NCBI RefSeq assembly: GCF_030272615.1
Contig: NC_081412.1
Coordinates: forward strand, 671,426,852-671,490,851
Reading direction: 5' to 3'
From: Cryptomeria japonica
Taxonomy: Eukaryota; Streptophyta; Pinopsida; Cupressales; Cupressaceae
DNA length: 64,000 nucleotides
In this document: positions 25,610-35,341 of the stretch, piece by piece
Position numbering within the stretch: position 1 is the stretch's first letter
Layout of the letters: each line of letters begins with the position of its first letter
Position numbers and translations under genes: made by a program
The notes under the pieces: model-generated
Seen by the model: the letters and a program-made list of their open reading frames with translations, nothing else
Told to the model about the DNA's origin: nothing
The model's database searches: none

Positions 25610-25850
25610 TTAGGGTAAAAATAGTACCTGCTCAAGTCCTGCAATGCCCCTACCGCACCTTCACACACTGGCCTCTCCCATTGATTCTCGCTAAATAAGT
25701 ATGAGAAAGCATCCATCCTTCCCACCATTGGAAATTGCATGCCGATGCCGCCGCGGAAGCAGAGAAGAGGCAGACGAGTGAAAAGGGAAATAAACCCGGC
25801 GGCAGAGAAGAGGCCGTAGACGAGTGCGTGAAGAGGGCAAAATAGATTTT
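25610..25850 (-). other. GC-rich possible first exon near the CACTA terminus
   Basis: On the minus strand a GC-rich leader (about 25850-25742) is followed by an ATG at 25740 and 38 open codons (MQFPMVGRMDAFSYLFSENQ... to LQDLSR) that end at a good donor CAG/gtacta near 25627. The block begins about 150 bases inside the element end at 26001. En/Spm-type elements have their transcription start and a GC-rich untranslated first exon at just such a distance. It could be the element's own first exon or a captured host exon. The protein is not recognised. Confidence 0.35.
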
Positions 25851-26073
25851 AGGCTTAGGAAACTTTATTTTTATTTTATATTGTCTTAATTTAAGACATT
25901 TAAATAACTAAACATATAAATTAAATGTAAAATATATGTTTAAGACGAACTTAAAGTTTTGTTTTAGTTAAAGTCTTAAACATCCCTATTATGTAGTAGT
26001 GTCACTACTTTGTCTTGTTTTTATCTCCCATATATTCATAGGCTAATGTATTTATTATATATATTGGTTGCAG

Positions 26074-27054
26074 GGGGTTGTAGATTTCTTCAACTTTGTT
26101 CATCCAGACAAAAAGGGAATCCGTATTGCAGGATTGTATGGAATACCGGGCCAGGGGAAAACTACACTTGCCAAGGCTTTCTGCAACTTCAAATTGGGGG
26201 ATTTCGAGGGTAAAGTCTGTCATCTAGAATTTTCTAGACGCGATTCATTCGAAAGACTTAAAATTGCCTTGCAATATCTCACTTGCTGTCCGGCCCAGTC
26301 GTATCTCCAAGCACTGACCGACCAAGATCAGGTGACCAATATCTCAAATGTTTTAATTTTGTCGACAGGATGTTCTTCCTTTCCTTTTGAAGTATTCTGA
26401 AATATTCAACGAAACTCACAGGCACAAACTGAGTAATATAGAAGATTGGAGAGGAAAAGGGTATTGTTGGTTCTCGACAATATCACAGAAGAAAGTATAG
26501 ATGAAGTGGCGTATTATCTCAAGGCAGACCTGGGAGAAAACAGCTGGATCCTTTTGAGCGCTCGGAGTGCGGATGTTCTAGAAAGGCAATTCAAGATAGA
26601 TAAGCAGTCATGCATTCGAGTACCAAGGCTCATAGAGGAAGAGGCCATAGCCATCTTGTTGGAAAAGGTATCTGTAGAAGTGGCAATGTTGGGGGCAGAC
26701 GAGAAAGCTTTTGCTGTAAAGTGTGCAGGTAGATGTTCGTTCAAAGAGGTCGCTGGGACAGAAGGAACATTTCATCCGCTAGCCTTAAAAGCTTTTGGAG
26801 GTCACCTCTTCAATAATCATGGTCTGCAGTTGTCTAAGTGGGTTGCTGAGATAGAAGGCTGGGTAGATCGATGCGGTTATGGTTTGGATGATTTGTTTGC
26901 TTTGCTGCGCAAACCTTTTGACAACATGTGTCCCGAATATCGCACCATATTCATGCTTCTCACCCTTTATATGCCGCCTGATATGTCTCCCCATAAAGTT
27001 ACTGAATGGCTGGCAATGATTGTCAACAAAGAGATCTCGTTTATTGAGAAAGCA
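26074..27054 (+). pseudogene. NBS (NB-ARC) exons of the TNL gene, with frameshift
   Basis: The exon opens after ggttgcag at 26074 (GVVDFFNFVHPD) and has the P-loop GIPGQGKTTLAKAF at about 26143. A phase-0 donor CAG/gtgacc lies at 26331/26332. The next usable acceptor, gtcgacag at 26368, gives a junction in frame (DVLPFLLKYSEIF) but an intron of only 37 bases. Coding then runs to IEDWRGK, where it moves to another frame at a GGAAAAGGG run (26450-26458). One lost base there explains the shift into RVLLVLDNITEES. The rest is open to A/gtgagt at 27054: SWILLSARSADVL, FHPLALKAFGGHLF and RTIFMLLTLYMP are visible. Confidence 0.75.
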
Positions 27055-27154
27055 GTGAGTTTGAATATTTTCTTTAAAGACCTTTTAGTTTATAATTTGT
27101 GTGTTTTTAATTGATAAACCTCTGAACGCTTAATTTATTTATACGTGGTTTCAG

Positions 27155-28678
27155 GTTGAGGATCTATGTAAGAAGGCTTTTATTGAAGAATCAAGACCTA
27201 AAATTCGCATCCACGACCTATATGTTGAACTCGCACAAAGCAAAGCAGTTGAAATGGGGAGATGGCTGTGGTGGATGGGTGACCGACGTAGTACACGTGG
27301 GTTAATATCAAAAGACAATGCAGGGTTTGAATTGGCTAAGCTTGAGCAGTGCATGCATCAAAGACTGTCCCAGATAGCTCTCAACAACCTTCAAAATCTG
27401 TTGGTGCTTCAGCTTATAGGCGTGCAGAAAATGAGGAAACTTGACTTGGGTGGGATGGGCTGTCTCAGAAGTATTACATTACATAAATGCAATGACCTGA
27501 AAGCGCTTGAATGTATGGAAAAACTGCAACAGCTGGCGTGGCTTCAGATAAGTGAAGTAAATCCAATGTTTAAACTTCCAGAGCTAAGCAGCCTCAAAGG
27601 ATTACAACATCTTCAGATCAATTTAGCAGGCAGCCAGGTGCTCAATCAGCTGGGATATCTTACCAGTTGTGCTTTTCTGAGAGAGATAAATGTTTATTGC
27701 CGATCCCTCTGGGAGTTTCCAGGGTTGAACAGTTTGCGGTATTTGGAGAAAGTGGAATTTAGTGTGCGTGATAATGTGAACGGGCCCCTCGACTGTACAG
27801 AATGCGTGGAGCTGCAGAGTACTCTCCTCAAGAGACGTTCCCGGTGGAATAAGACAACGGCCTACCTGATTGGACGTAAGAAACTATCGAAAACTTTATT
27901 ATGGGATCGCGATGCAGTGAAGGCATGTCCAGATTTAGATGCAGTGAAGAAATGTCCAGATATAGATACCCAGGTAGAGTCGATTGTTGCATCAAAAGAT
28001 GTTTCAGCCCTCAAAAGTTTAGAATCGTGTGAAGGGCTGAAAAATCTTCAACTATGGAATTTGAGAAATCTAGAGGAGCTTCCGAGTTTCAGACTTCTAT
28101 CAAATTTGACTGTGCTCAAAATTGGCAAGTCTGGTATAAGCAAGGTCCGGGATCTAACATGTTGTCTCTTGTTGGAGGATGTTTGGTTTTCCACACTAGA
28201 AAATTTATAAAGCTTTCCCGACTTCTCACCACTGAGGAAATTAAAGAAGTTAGGATTATATAATTGCTCCAGGGTTGAAGATCCTCCTGATGTTAGTGGC
28301 TGCCATGAATTACAGGTATTCCATCTAGTCTACAACGACAATCTCAAAAGACTTCCCGACATGGGAGAGTGCCCACGATTAGAGGAAATCAAACTGAGCT
28401 GGTATTCTCCTGAAGAAAATGATGTCAAAAATTCTGAGGACAGTTCTGAATTCAAAGACGAAACCTTCTCAAACTTAAGTGATGTAAGCGCGCCAGAGAC
28501 ATTGAAAGAGTGGAAGTCGCTGGAGGGCAAGACAGTGCTCAGAATAAGGTATGTCCGTGGAGGGAAGATGTATTATTGTATCACAGCTCCGTGCGAATCT
28601 GACGACAGAAGGCAGTTTGTGAGAAAAGTAACGATAGTTGAAAGCTCTCTGTTTCTACCCGACGCGTATTTCTATTGA
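27155..28678 (+). pseudogene. ARC2/MHD and leucine-rich-repeat exon of the TNL gene, with one stop
   Basis: After a 100-base intron (27055-27154, GTGAGT...TTTCAG) the exon begins VEDLCKKAFIEES and carries RIHDLYVELAQSKA, the MHD-motif region. LRR units follow from about 27400 (for example LVLQLIGVQKMRKLDLGGMG and SLRYLEKVEF). The frame meets TAA at 28208-28210 and then stays open in the same frame for 156 more codons (SFPDFSPLRKLKKLGLYN and so on) to TGA-type closure at 28676-28678. A single base change therefore truncates it. The C-terminus after the LRRs (RIRYVRGGKMYYCITAP) is of the type seen after LRRs in TNLs. A duplicated short unit (DAVKACPDLDAVKKCPDID) lies near 27911-27960. Confidence 0.8.
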
Positions 28679-28740
28679 TCTGTATTAATTAAGACATCCC
28701 TTATTTCATATCAGTTAGCTATAAGAGTACTGGTGCTCGT

Positions 28741-29151
28741 TGAGGGACGCAAAGGCTTCACAACTCGGTGCGGAGATTCTTCAGAGGCGTCCATTTTGCA
28801 TCTGTTCTTCTGCTTCTTATAATGCTTGTGTTTATTTCTCACTCTCTATTGTCAGTAATCAGACGAAGGTTCTCAAAAGATCGGCATCTTAACTTCCCTA
28901 CATTGTATCTGGTAGTTAAACGGGATCTTCGTGCTGTTACAGCACTTGCGTTAATATTTGGAATTTTACAAATTATACTTATGGTTTCTCTTGATGAACA
29001 TGTTATAGGCTTTTCCTCTAGTATAGGCTGTGTCCAATTTAAAGTTAGTGTATTAATAATAATGTATGAAGGATTTGTTTTAGAATTTAGTTTATATATT
29101 CAATATTTGAATGTATTTAGGGTTGTTATAAAGTACTTAGAGTGGTCTTAG
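28741..29151 (+). other. Hydrophobic open frame downstream of the TNL gene
   Basis: An open stretch of about 135 codons with no ATG at its start (first codon of the reported frame is GTG) has two strongly hydrophobic segments (FASVLLLLIMLVFISHSLLS and ALALIFGILQIILMV). The first 150 bases are less AT-rich than the rest. It may be a remnant exon or the 3' region of the TNL gene. No family was recognised. Confidence 0.25.
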
Positions 29152-29674
29152 GATTTTTAGTCTTGTAATTATATATAAAAATAAATAATAAATCAATTTT
29201 TTTGTCAAGATGAATCTTTATATAGATAAGAGAATATATGAATGTTATATAAAAAATTATAAATATTTTTATTGAAAAGTGAAATGAATATTAGATAAAT
29301 AATGGTCATCTATGTCACAAACTTGATAGCATTGATGGAGGGCATCTATCAATAGATTGTCCATACTCTTCTAAAGATAACATATGGTTTCAAAATATTC
29401 ATGCAAATTGCTTACCCTCAACATAGAAAAGATGTAATCCTTCATATAAGGAGGAAATGGTTTAAATATTTTATAGAGATATAATTAGATGCTATTGAAT
29501 TTCTTTATTACTTTAGTTTTTTTAAGGAGTTTGCGAGACTAAAAAATCAATTAATCTGATTTTTAATCAAGTATAATTGATTTGTATTATTTTACTAATT
29601 TATTGCAATTTAAATATTTTTTTAACTTTGTAATTAAAACCAACTCGGATATCCAATTCACAAATAACTTTGAA
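29152..29674. other. AT-rich spacer, no gene recognised
   Basis: It separates the TNL gene from LINE-B. The 5' untranslated part of LINE-B may start in here. Confidence 0.4.
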
Positions 29675-29885
29675 ATGAGTTCAGTTAGTGGAGGGCGGGA
29701 ACGACTAGGGGAGGTTCAAGGGGACTCTAGCAAGGACGATGCGACAAATCTGCTCCCATCTGGTTCTGTCGTTCAGGACCTGGTGCAAGTGTTGCCTTTT
29801 GATGACATTCGTATGGATTGCTTCATAATTTTCGTAGAGATTGGGAATGTGGATGGTGTTCGTGACTTGTGTGGGTCCTTCTTGG
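29675..29885 (+). pseudogene. LINE-B piece 1: ORF1 start
   Basis: ATG at 29675 (MSSVSGGRERLGEVQGDSSK) with 70 open codons up to the Copia-1 insertion point. The frame continues on the other side of Copia-1 at 35342, which shows that this and the next piece were one sequence. The last five bases, CTTGG (29881-29885), are repeated after Copia-1. Confidence 0.6.
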
Positions 29886-30536
29886 TGTTAGTTTGTTAGC
29901 TTTGGACAATTGTTTGTCTAGATGTGATTAATTAGTAAATAATTGTTTTACTAACTAATTAGTTAGAGTAGGGACAATTATTTGTTAATTAATTGACCAC
30001 TTTTGGAAGCAACTGGAAACCGATTTTGTTATTGGTTGTTGGGTTGTTTTAATCTCAACCGTTGATTGAGAATCGATCTCGACCGTTGGTTTATCAACGA
30101 GGGTAGTATAAAAGGAGGTCTAGGGGCATTTGGAAAACACATCTTGGAGAGCATTTGCAGTGTTAGCAAATGTGTTTGCAGTAATAGCAAATAGTCTTGC
30201 TGTGTTAGCAAGAGGCGCAGTGATAGCGTTGGGAGATAGCAGTGGAGGAATATCAGCAGGAGGAATTGGGAGATTGTCGAGGTTCTGCCAATGAGAGGCA
30301 AGGAATTTTGTATCTCTTAATTTGCTGAAGTTTAATATATTTCTCATTTGCAGTACTGGTTTTCCCTTTGGGGTTTTTCCAGGGACAATTTGTCTGAAAA
30401 TATCGTGTTCACTGTGTTGAGTATTTTATGTTTTTTGTGGAGTTGTAGTTGTGTTATTTTTCAATATTTGTTGAGAAGTAAATAATCTGTATGATATAGG
30501 AGATTAATAATCAGTAACTACAATAGAATTTCCACA
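29886..30536 (+). repeat. Copia-1 5' LTR
   Basis: 651 bases, TG...CA ends. A TATA-like AGTATAAAAGGAG lies near 30106, fitting the LTR promoter. The minus-strand frames here are incidental. Confidence 0.95.
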
Positions 30537-30552
30537 TGGTATCAGAGCTAAG
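30537..30552 (+). promoter_or_regulatory. Copia-1 primer-binding site
   Basis: TGGTATCAGAGC directly follows the LTR and is complementary to the 3' end of plant initiator tRNA-Met. Confidence 0.9.
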
Positions 30553-30649
30553 TTGAGGGTAGAAAAGGTTTACCCTAGGAAGAAAAGAAATTAAAGGTTT
30601 ATAAAACCTAGTTTGACCTCTTTCGAGTTATTTCTTTTATTTCTTTGAG

Positions 30650-33600
30650 ATGGCCGTAGCTGGTTTGAGAGATCAGGATAGATTGGATGGTGCCTCAAAT
30701 TTTGGTGTCTGGAAAGCTAGAATTTCTTTATTGCTGGAAGAGAGTGGTATCAAGGAGTATGTTACTAGTGTTGTAGCTGTTCCCTCAGATGCAACACAAC
30801 TTGCAACATACAAGAAGAATGATGCCAAGGCGAGGAGGATAATCCTTGATGGTGTCAAGGATCATATTGTTCCACATATCACAGAGTTAGATACTGCGAA
30901 GAAGATGTGGGATGCCATTCTGAATCTGTACCAGAATGCTACCACCAACCGAAAGCTGATTCTTAGAGAAAAGTTGAAGAATACCCAGATGAACAAGGGA
31001 GAAGACGTCACAAGTTACCTCACTAGGCTTAGACTTGTCAAGGATGAGTTAGCAGCTGTTGGAGATAGTCCCAGTGATGATGAGCTAGTCAGAATAGCCC
31101 TAAATGGGTTTACTAAACAATGGGATGTCTTTGTTCAAGTTATCAATGGACGAGACACCTTACCGAGTTGGGATCGAATTTGGAGTGATTTCACTCAGGA
31201 GGAGTTTAGACTTAGTCTTGTCAATGTAGCCAACAACAAGAGTCAGAAAAGTGAGGTGGAACAGGAAAATGTTTCCCTAGCAGGAAAGGGGAAATCGAAG
31301 AAGGGGTCTAGCAAAGGATCAAGCTCACAAGGTGAGAAGAAGAAGAAGGACCTATCTAAGGTCAAGTGCTTTGGTTGTCATGAGTTTGGCCACTATGTCA
31401 GAGATTTCCCAAAAAGGAAGAAGAATGAAAATAAGGGCAAGAAGCAAGTAGCAGCTTCAGCAAGTGCAGATGAGCTCTCTAGTAGATTGGAAGATGAGTT
31501 TGCACTCATAGCTTGTATGGTTAGCTCAACCTCACAAAGTGTTTGGTATATAGACAGTGGGGCGTCATTTCATATGACAAGAGTAAGAGGGTACTTCTCC
31601 AGTTATAAGGAGGAGAACACTAGTATCCAGATTTCTATGGGAAACTTGTCCAAGCTCAACTCAGTTGGCAAAGGGACTGTTCAGTTTCAGAGGGAGAATG
31701 GAAAGGTAATTTCCCTTCACGATGTGTTGCATGTGCCAGGCTTAGGTATGAATTTGGTTTCTGTATCTATCCTTCAGGATAAAGGGTATAATATTCTCTT
31801 TAGAGGGATGCATGTTTTGATTAAGCATAAAGATTGGAAATCACCTGTATCTATTGGAGTTAGGAGCGGAAGCCTTTATAGGCTGCAGTTTGACACTCCT
31901 AAGGCACTCATGAGCAACAGTAATCCTAGAGATCTTGGAGAGCTATGGCATAGGAGGATGGGCCATATACATCATGGAGCACTTAAAATGCTTCATGAGA
32001 CAGTGACAGGTGTTCCTGAGGTGAGCACAGAGTATGATGACGTATGTAAAGGATGTGTGTTGGGGAATTTTGCGAAAGCATCTTTTCCAAGGAGTGACAC
32101 TAGATCCAAGGGTGTTCTTGATTTAGTATATTCAGATATATGTGGACCTATGTCAACGAAATCTCTCAGAGGATATGAGTACTATGTTACTTTTATTGAT
32201 GATTTCTCCAGGAAGACCTGGATATATTTCTTGAAGACCAAGGATGAGGTTTTCAGTCGCTTCCAAGAGTTCAAGGCTCTTGTGGAGAACTCGACAGGAA
32301 AGAAGATTAAGGTTCTTCGGTTAGATAATGGAGGCAAGTACAAAGGGAATGAATTCCAGGAGTTCTGTACCAAGGAAGGAATCAAGAGAGAGTGGACTGT
32401 TCCTTACAATCTGCAGCAGAATGGAGTTGCTGAGAGGAAGAACCGATCTATATCGGAGGCAGCAAGGGCTATGCTACATGACCAGGATATGCCTCGCTAC
32501 TTATGGGAAGAGGCATGTAGTATAGCAGTGTACATACAGAATAGGGTTCCACATAAGGTACTAGGTAAGATGACACCAGAAGAGGCTTTCATAGGGAAGA
32601 AGCCAGATGTCAGTCACTTCAAGATATTTGGAAGTTTGGCATATTGCCATGTTCCAGATGATACACGTACCAAGTTAGATTAGACTGCAGAGAGGGGGTA
32701 CTTTGTGGGGTACAATGAAACCTCAAAGGCATATCGAATATTCATTCCAGGGACCAGGCGGATTATTGTTCGACATGATGTCAAGTTCTTGGAGGACAAG
32801 GCATTTAGAAGGTCCAGAGATTTGCCAACAGGTGATCAGAGTGAACAGTCAACTGAAGCTCCAAGAATCACTCAATCAAGTCAAGGGCAGCAAAGCTCAA
32901 GTACAGTTACTAGTACTAGCAATGGCTCAGGTGGAGAGTGTTCACAGAGTATAGAGCATCAGGTGCAAGAAGAGATGCATCAAAAGGACATGGAGGTTGA
33001 TATTTCATCCTCTACAGTTGGTAGCAGGAATCGTGAGGTTCAACAAGGAGTTAGTGGGAGCTCCTAGGAGGAGTATAAGAGAAAGGAGACAACCAGCCAA
33101 GTTCAATGACTATGTGGCACTAGTTAGTCAGTTGGTAGATAGTGAGCCTTCTAGTTATGAGGAGGCTGCACAACATCAAGTGTGGCGAGATGTGATGGTT
33201 GAGGAATATACCTCAATAATGCAGAATGATGTGTGGGAGGTAGTGCCTAGACCAACAGATAGGGCAGTGGTTGGATCATGTTGGATCTATAAGATCAAGC
33301 ATGGTGCAGATGGTAGCATCGAGAAATACAAGGCAAGGTTTGTGGCCAAAGGGTTCTCTCAGAAGGAGGGAATAGACTATGAGGAGACATTTGCTCCAGT
33401 GGCTAGGTATACTTCTATACGAGCCATGATCTCACTTTTAGCGTAGATGGGATGGCAGATCCATCAAATGGATGTCAAGACAACATTCCTTAATGGAGAA
33501 TTGAAAGAGGAGGTATACATAGAACAACCAGAAGGCTTTGTAGCACACAACAAAGAGACCCACGTGTGCAGATTGAAGAAAGCTTTGTACAGACTCAAGC

Positions 33601-34691
33601 AGGCTCCCAGGGCATGGTATGAGCGCATTGATAGTTACTTGTAGGAAATGGGCTTCGTGAAGAGTGAGGCAGATGCTAATCTCTACTACTTGGTAGTTGG
33701 GGGTGAGATACTCATTCTTGTTCTATATGTGGATGACTTGTTTTTAACAAGTTCATTGGAGCTCATAGAAGAGTGCAAGAGGGACCTTGCAACAGAGTTC
33801 AAGATGAAGGATTTGGGACTTATGCACTACTTTCTAGGCATGGAGGTATGGTAGACAGATGGAGAGATTTTCCTTGGACAAGGGAAATATTTCTTTGAAA
33901 TCTTGAAGAGATTCAGGATGGAGGATTGCAAAGCCATGTCTACACCCATGATCACAAATTGGAGGAAGGTAGACACATCCAAGGAGAAGGATGTAGATCC
34001 CACCTTATACAGGCAGTTGATTGGTTCTCTCATGTATTTCGTCAACACTAAGCCAGATATAGCTTTTGCAGTCAACACTCTTAGTTAGTTCATGGTAGAG
34101 CCAAAGAGAGTGCATTGGATAGTGGCAAAGCATGTGCTGCATTATTTGCGAGGTACAATCGAGTATGGGATTAGATATTCTTGAGGTGAAGGAATCAGGT
34201 TGATGGGCTATACTGATGCAGATTGGGTAGGTAGTACAATGGACAAGAGAAGCACTTCAGGGTGTTGTTTCAGTTTGGGATCAGGGGTTCTCTCTTGGTT
34301 CAGTAGGAAGCAGAAGTCTGTGGCTCTAAGTTCTGCAGAGTCAGAATACATAGCAGCTAGCATGGCGACATGTGAAGCTATATGGCTTCAAAAGTTGCTA
34401 GTAGCCTTGTTTGGTCAGAAGGTTGAGACTACAGTGATACATTGCGACAATCAGAGTTGCATCAAGTTGACTGAGAATCCAATGTTTCATGATAGGTCGA
34501 AACATATAGACATCAGGTATCACTTCATCAGGGATTGTGTACAGCGAGGGATTGTTCAACTACAATTTATACCTACAGATCAACAGGTAGCAGACATTCT
34601 AACAAAGGCATTAGGGAAGGCAAAATTCATCTTCTTCAGAGAGAAGTTGGGTGTCATGCAGAACAGCTTCCTCGCTAAGAGGGAGTGTTAG
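30650..34691 (+). pseudogene. Copia-1 gag-pol, interrupted
   Basis: The polyprotein makes capsid, protease, integrase, RT and RNase H. The first 677 codons are open. Gag starts MAVAGLRDQDRLDGASNFGV. The zinc knuckle reads CFGCHEFGHYVRDF, so the last Cys of CCHC is Phe (31406-31408). Protease is WYIDSGASFHMT (31546). Integrase has its HHCC region, then SDICGP, RLDNGGKY and QQNGVAERKN. RT has YVDDLFLTS (33727), and RNase H has GYTDADWVG and SSAESEYIA. Stops are TAG at 32681, 33444, 33642, 33852 and 34086, and TGA at 34182. The frame also shifts once near 33040-33064. Five of six stops are TAG, mostly at expected Gln positions. Confidence 0.92.
34676..34685 (+). promoter_or_regulatory. Copia-1 polypurine tract
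   Basis: TAAGAGGGAG directly before the 3' LTR; primes plus-strand synthesis in LTR elements. Confidence 0.8.
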
Positions 34692-35336
34692 TTTGTTAGC
34701 TTTGGACAACTGTTTGTCCAGATGTGATTAATTAGTAAATAATTGTTTTACTAACTAATTAGTTAGAGTAGGGACAATTATTTGTTAATTAATTGACCAC
34801 TTTTGGAAGCAACTGGAAACTGATTTTGTTATTGGTTGTTGGGTTGTTTTAATCTCAACTGTTGATTGAGAATCAGTCTTGGCCATTGGTTTATCAACGA
34901 GGGTAGTATAAAAGGAGGTCTAGGGGCATTTGGAAAACACATCCTGGAGAGCATTTGCAGTGTTAGGAAATTTGTTTGCAGTAATAGCAAATAGTCTTGT
35001 AGTGTTAGCAAGAGGCGTAGTGATAGCGTTGGGAGATAGTAGTGGAGGAATATCAGCAGGAGGAATTGGGAGATTGTCGAGGTTCTACCAGTGAGAGGCA
35101 AGGAATTTCGTATCTCTTAATTTGCTGAAGTTTAATATATTTCTCATTTGCAGTACTGGTTTTCCCTTTGGGGTTTTTCCAGGGACAATTTGTCCGAAAA
35201 TGTCGTGTTCACTGTGTTGAGTATTTTATGTGTTTTGTGGAGTTGTAGTTGTGTTACTTTTCAATATTTGTTGAGAAGCAAATAATCTGTATGATATAGG
35301 AGATTAATAATTAGTAACTACAATAGAATTTCCACA
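34686..35336 (+). repeat. Copia-1 3' LTR
   Basis: 651 bases, the same length as the 5' LTR. Many differences are C/T or G/A, several at CG sites. Confidence 0.95.
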
Positions 35337-35341
35337 CTTGG

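Larger units (their letters stand above)
14683..26001 (-). mobile_element. CACTA-like (En/Spm type) DNA transposon in intron 2 of the TNL gene
   Basis: The right end on the minus strand reads CACTACTACATAATAGGGAT followed by GTTTAAGAC. The left end on + reads CTCATGCTACATAGAGGGTG followed by TTTTAAGAC. These are inverted with CTACATA, AGGG and TTTAAGAC in common, and the right end has the CACTA terminus. The left 300 bases hold about ten AGACAAT/ATTGTCT copies in both orientations, like the subterminal repeats of CACTA elements. Host flanks are intron remnants: 10 bases from the donor at 14673 and 72 bases to the acceptor at 26073. A 3-base target duplication is not obvious, so the exact left edge is uncertain (14680-14684). 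No transposase was recognised inside, so it is probably non-autonomous or decayed. Confidence 0.65.
13817..28678 (+). pseudogene. TIR-NBS-LRR disease-resistance-type gene, interrupted and disabled
   Basis: TNL proteins are intracellular immune receptors: the NBS binds nucleotide, the LRR senses the effector, and the TIR acts as an NADase on activation. My exon model is 13817-13998, 14093-14672, 26074-26331, about 26369-27054 and 27155-28678. All junctions have GT-AG and keep frame. Motifs in order: TIR (DVFLSHSG, SLPVGENF, KWPMLEL), P-loop GIPGQGKTT, kinase-2 RVLLVLDN, RNBS-B-like SWILLSARS, FHPLAL (in place of GLPLAL), RIHDLYVELA (MHD position) and several LRRs. Disabling lesions: TGA at 14643, a one-base loss near 26451-26458, TAA at 28208. 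Intron 2 contains an 11.3 kb DNA transposon. With only three lesions, the loss looks recent compared with the transposons nearby. Confidence 0.85.
29886..35336 (+). mobile_element. Copia-1: complete LTR retrotransposon (Ty1/copia), defective
   Basis: Two 651-base LTRs (29886-30536 and 34686-35336) begin TGTTAG and end TTCCACA. They flank a primer-binding site TGGTATCAGAGC (initiator tRNA-Met) and a polypurine tract AAGAGGGAG. The target duplication CTTGG is exact (29881-29885 and 35337-35341). About 25 LTR differences were counted by eye (about 96% identity). Domain order gag, protease, integrase, RT, RNase H is that of Ty1/copia. The coding frame is broken, so it cannot move on its own. Confidence 0.95.

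Noticed and set aside
30029-30347. Minus-strand open frames in the Copia-1 LTR (and again at 34829-35101)
   Set aside because: They lie in both LTR copies and have no protein-family features; incidental.
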